DNA from: Vicinamibacteraceae bacterium
GTDB taxonomy: Bacteria > Acidobacteriota > Vicinamibacteria > Vicinamibacterales > JAFNAJ01
Assembly: GCA_023384595.1 (NCBI GenBank)
Contig: JAHDVQ010000016.1
Span: forward strand, 1-34,876
Length of the DNA stretch: 34,876 bases
Direction of reading: 5' to 3'
The notes beneath the pieces are model-generated. The model saw nothing but the letters and a program-made list of their open reading frames with translations, ran no database searches and had not been told where the DNA came from. Made by a program: the position numbers and the translations under genes. This document shows, one piece after another, positions 33,805-34,876 of the stretch. How positions within the stretch are numbered: position 1 is the stretch's first letter; each line of letters opens with the position of its first letter.

Positions 33805-34876
33805 GCGCGCCGATTCTGCCTGGCTCCACCGTCGGCGTGCTCGGCAGCGGGCAGCTCGGACGCATGTTCGCCATCGCCGCGCGCCGGATGGGGTATCGCG
33901 TCCACGTGCTCTCGCCCGACGACGACACCCCGACGGGCCAGGTGGCCGACGTCGAGGTGCAGGCTGCCTACGACGACCTCGACGCCGTTCGCGCGTTCTC
34001 GCGCCAGGTCCAGGTGGTGACCTTCGAATTCGAGAACGTGCCGGCGGCGACGGCCGCGGCCGCCGCCGGGTGCGCGCCCGTGCGGCCGGCCGGCCAGGTG
34101 CTGCACACCACGCAGAACCGCGCCCGCGAGAAGCAGTTCCTGGCCGGCATCGGCCTTCCCGTGACCCCGTTCGCCTTCGTGAAGAGCTGGGCCGAGCTCG
34201 ACGAGGCCGTGCAGCGGCTCGGCATGCCGGCCGTGCTCAAGACCGCCAGCTTCGGGTACGACGGCAAGGGGCAGTGGCTCGTCGACACCCCCGAGGCCAC
34301 CGAGGCCGCGTGGCAGGCGGCCGGCGGACAGCCGGCGGTGGTCGAGTCGTTCATCCGCTTCGAGCGCGAGTTGTCGGTGGTGGCCGCGCGCGGCCTCGAT
34401 GGCGCGTTCGTGGCCTTCGACCCGGTCGAAAACCGGCACGCGCGGCACATCCTCGACGTGACGATTGCGCCGGCCGGTGTTCCCGACCGCGTCGCGCGCG
34501 AGGCCGTCGACATCACCCGCGCGGTGCTCGACTCGCTCGACGTGGTCGGCGTGCTCTGCGTGGAGTTCTTCCTCACGCGCGACCACCGGCTGCTCATCAA
34601 CGAGCTGGCGCCGCGGCCCCACAACTCGGGACATCACACCGTGGACTCGTGCGTGACGAGTCAGTTCGAACAGCAACTGCGGGCCGTGTGCGGGCTGCCG
34701 CTGGGCTCGGCCGAGCGGCTGGCGCCGGCGGCGATGGTGAACCTGCTCGGAGACCTGTGGACGGCAGGGGAGCCAGACTGGGCCCGCGCCCTCGCGCTCG
34801 GCGACGTCAAGCTTCACCTGTACGGCAAGAAGGAGCCGCGGCCCGGCCGGAAGATGGGGCACATCACCGCGCTTGG
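33801..34876 (+). CDS. purK: N5-carboxyaminoimidazole ribonucleotide synthase PurK (partial, runs off window end)
   Basis: Read from GTG 33801: [50 protein letters not shown]...[11 protein letters not shown]...[43 protein letters not shown] overlap with purE. Absent from the ORF track because no stop lies in the window. Confidence 0.95.
   Translation, partial: MSAPILPGSTVGVLGSGQLGRMFAIAARRMGYRVHVLSPDDDTPTGQVADVEVQAAYDDLDAVRAFSRQVQVVTFEFENVPAATAAAAAGCAPVRPAGQVLHTTQNRAREKQFLAGIGLPVTPFAFVKSWAELDEAVQRLGMPAVLKTASFGYDGKGQWLVDTPEATEAAWQAAGGQPAVVESFIRFERELSVVAARGLDGAFVAFDPVENRHARHILDVTIAPAGVPDRVAREAVDITRAVLDSLDVVGVLCVEFFLTRDHRLLINELAPRPHNSGHHTVDSCVTSQFEQQLRAVCGLPLGSAERLAPAAMVNLLGDLWTAGEPDWARALALGDVKLHLYGKKEPRPGRKMGHITAL

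Noticed and set aside
32559-34862. 767-aa minus-strand ORF across terC-purE-purK
   Set aside because: Antisense to three well-supported genes.

Overview
A 34.9 kb GC-rich, gene-dense bacterial chromosomal window. Acidobacteriota (Vicinamibacteria-like) is my guess from the gene complement, and this is inference only. I saw no rRNA, tRNA, CRISPR array, transposase or phage gene. Left to right it contains: a partial MTHFR-family gene and a small exported protein (-); a PAS3-GAF-GGDEF diguanylate cyclase (+); a secreted S9 DPP IV-like peptidase (-); a tightly overlapping beta-CASP metallohydrolase / M49 DPP III-like peptidase / HEAT-cyclophilin run (+); a Tat-signal S66 LD-carboxypeptidase (-); a four-gene signalling operon of poly-HAMP hybrid kinase with three receivers, CheR, stand-alone CheB and REC-kinase-REC (+); a UPF0182 membrane protein and an exported hypothetical (-); a sufB-C-D-S-U-T-like operon (-); a NhaR-like LysR regulator (-) divergent from a TerC/Alx-family membrane protein (+); and purE-purK (+, purK truncated). 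The most system-like region is the poly-HAMP kinase/CheR/CheB/hybrid kinase operon at 13350-21018: it has methylation-type chemosensory enzymes but no MCP, CheA or CheW in the window. The clearest cis-regulatory signal is a sigma70-like promoter followed immediately by a perfect 7-3-7 palindrome upstream of sufB. Many very long ORFs in the supplied track are antisense shadows of high-GC genes and were rejected. All calls come from reading the sequence by eye; no searches were run.
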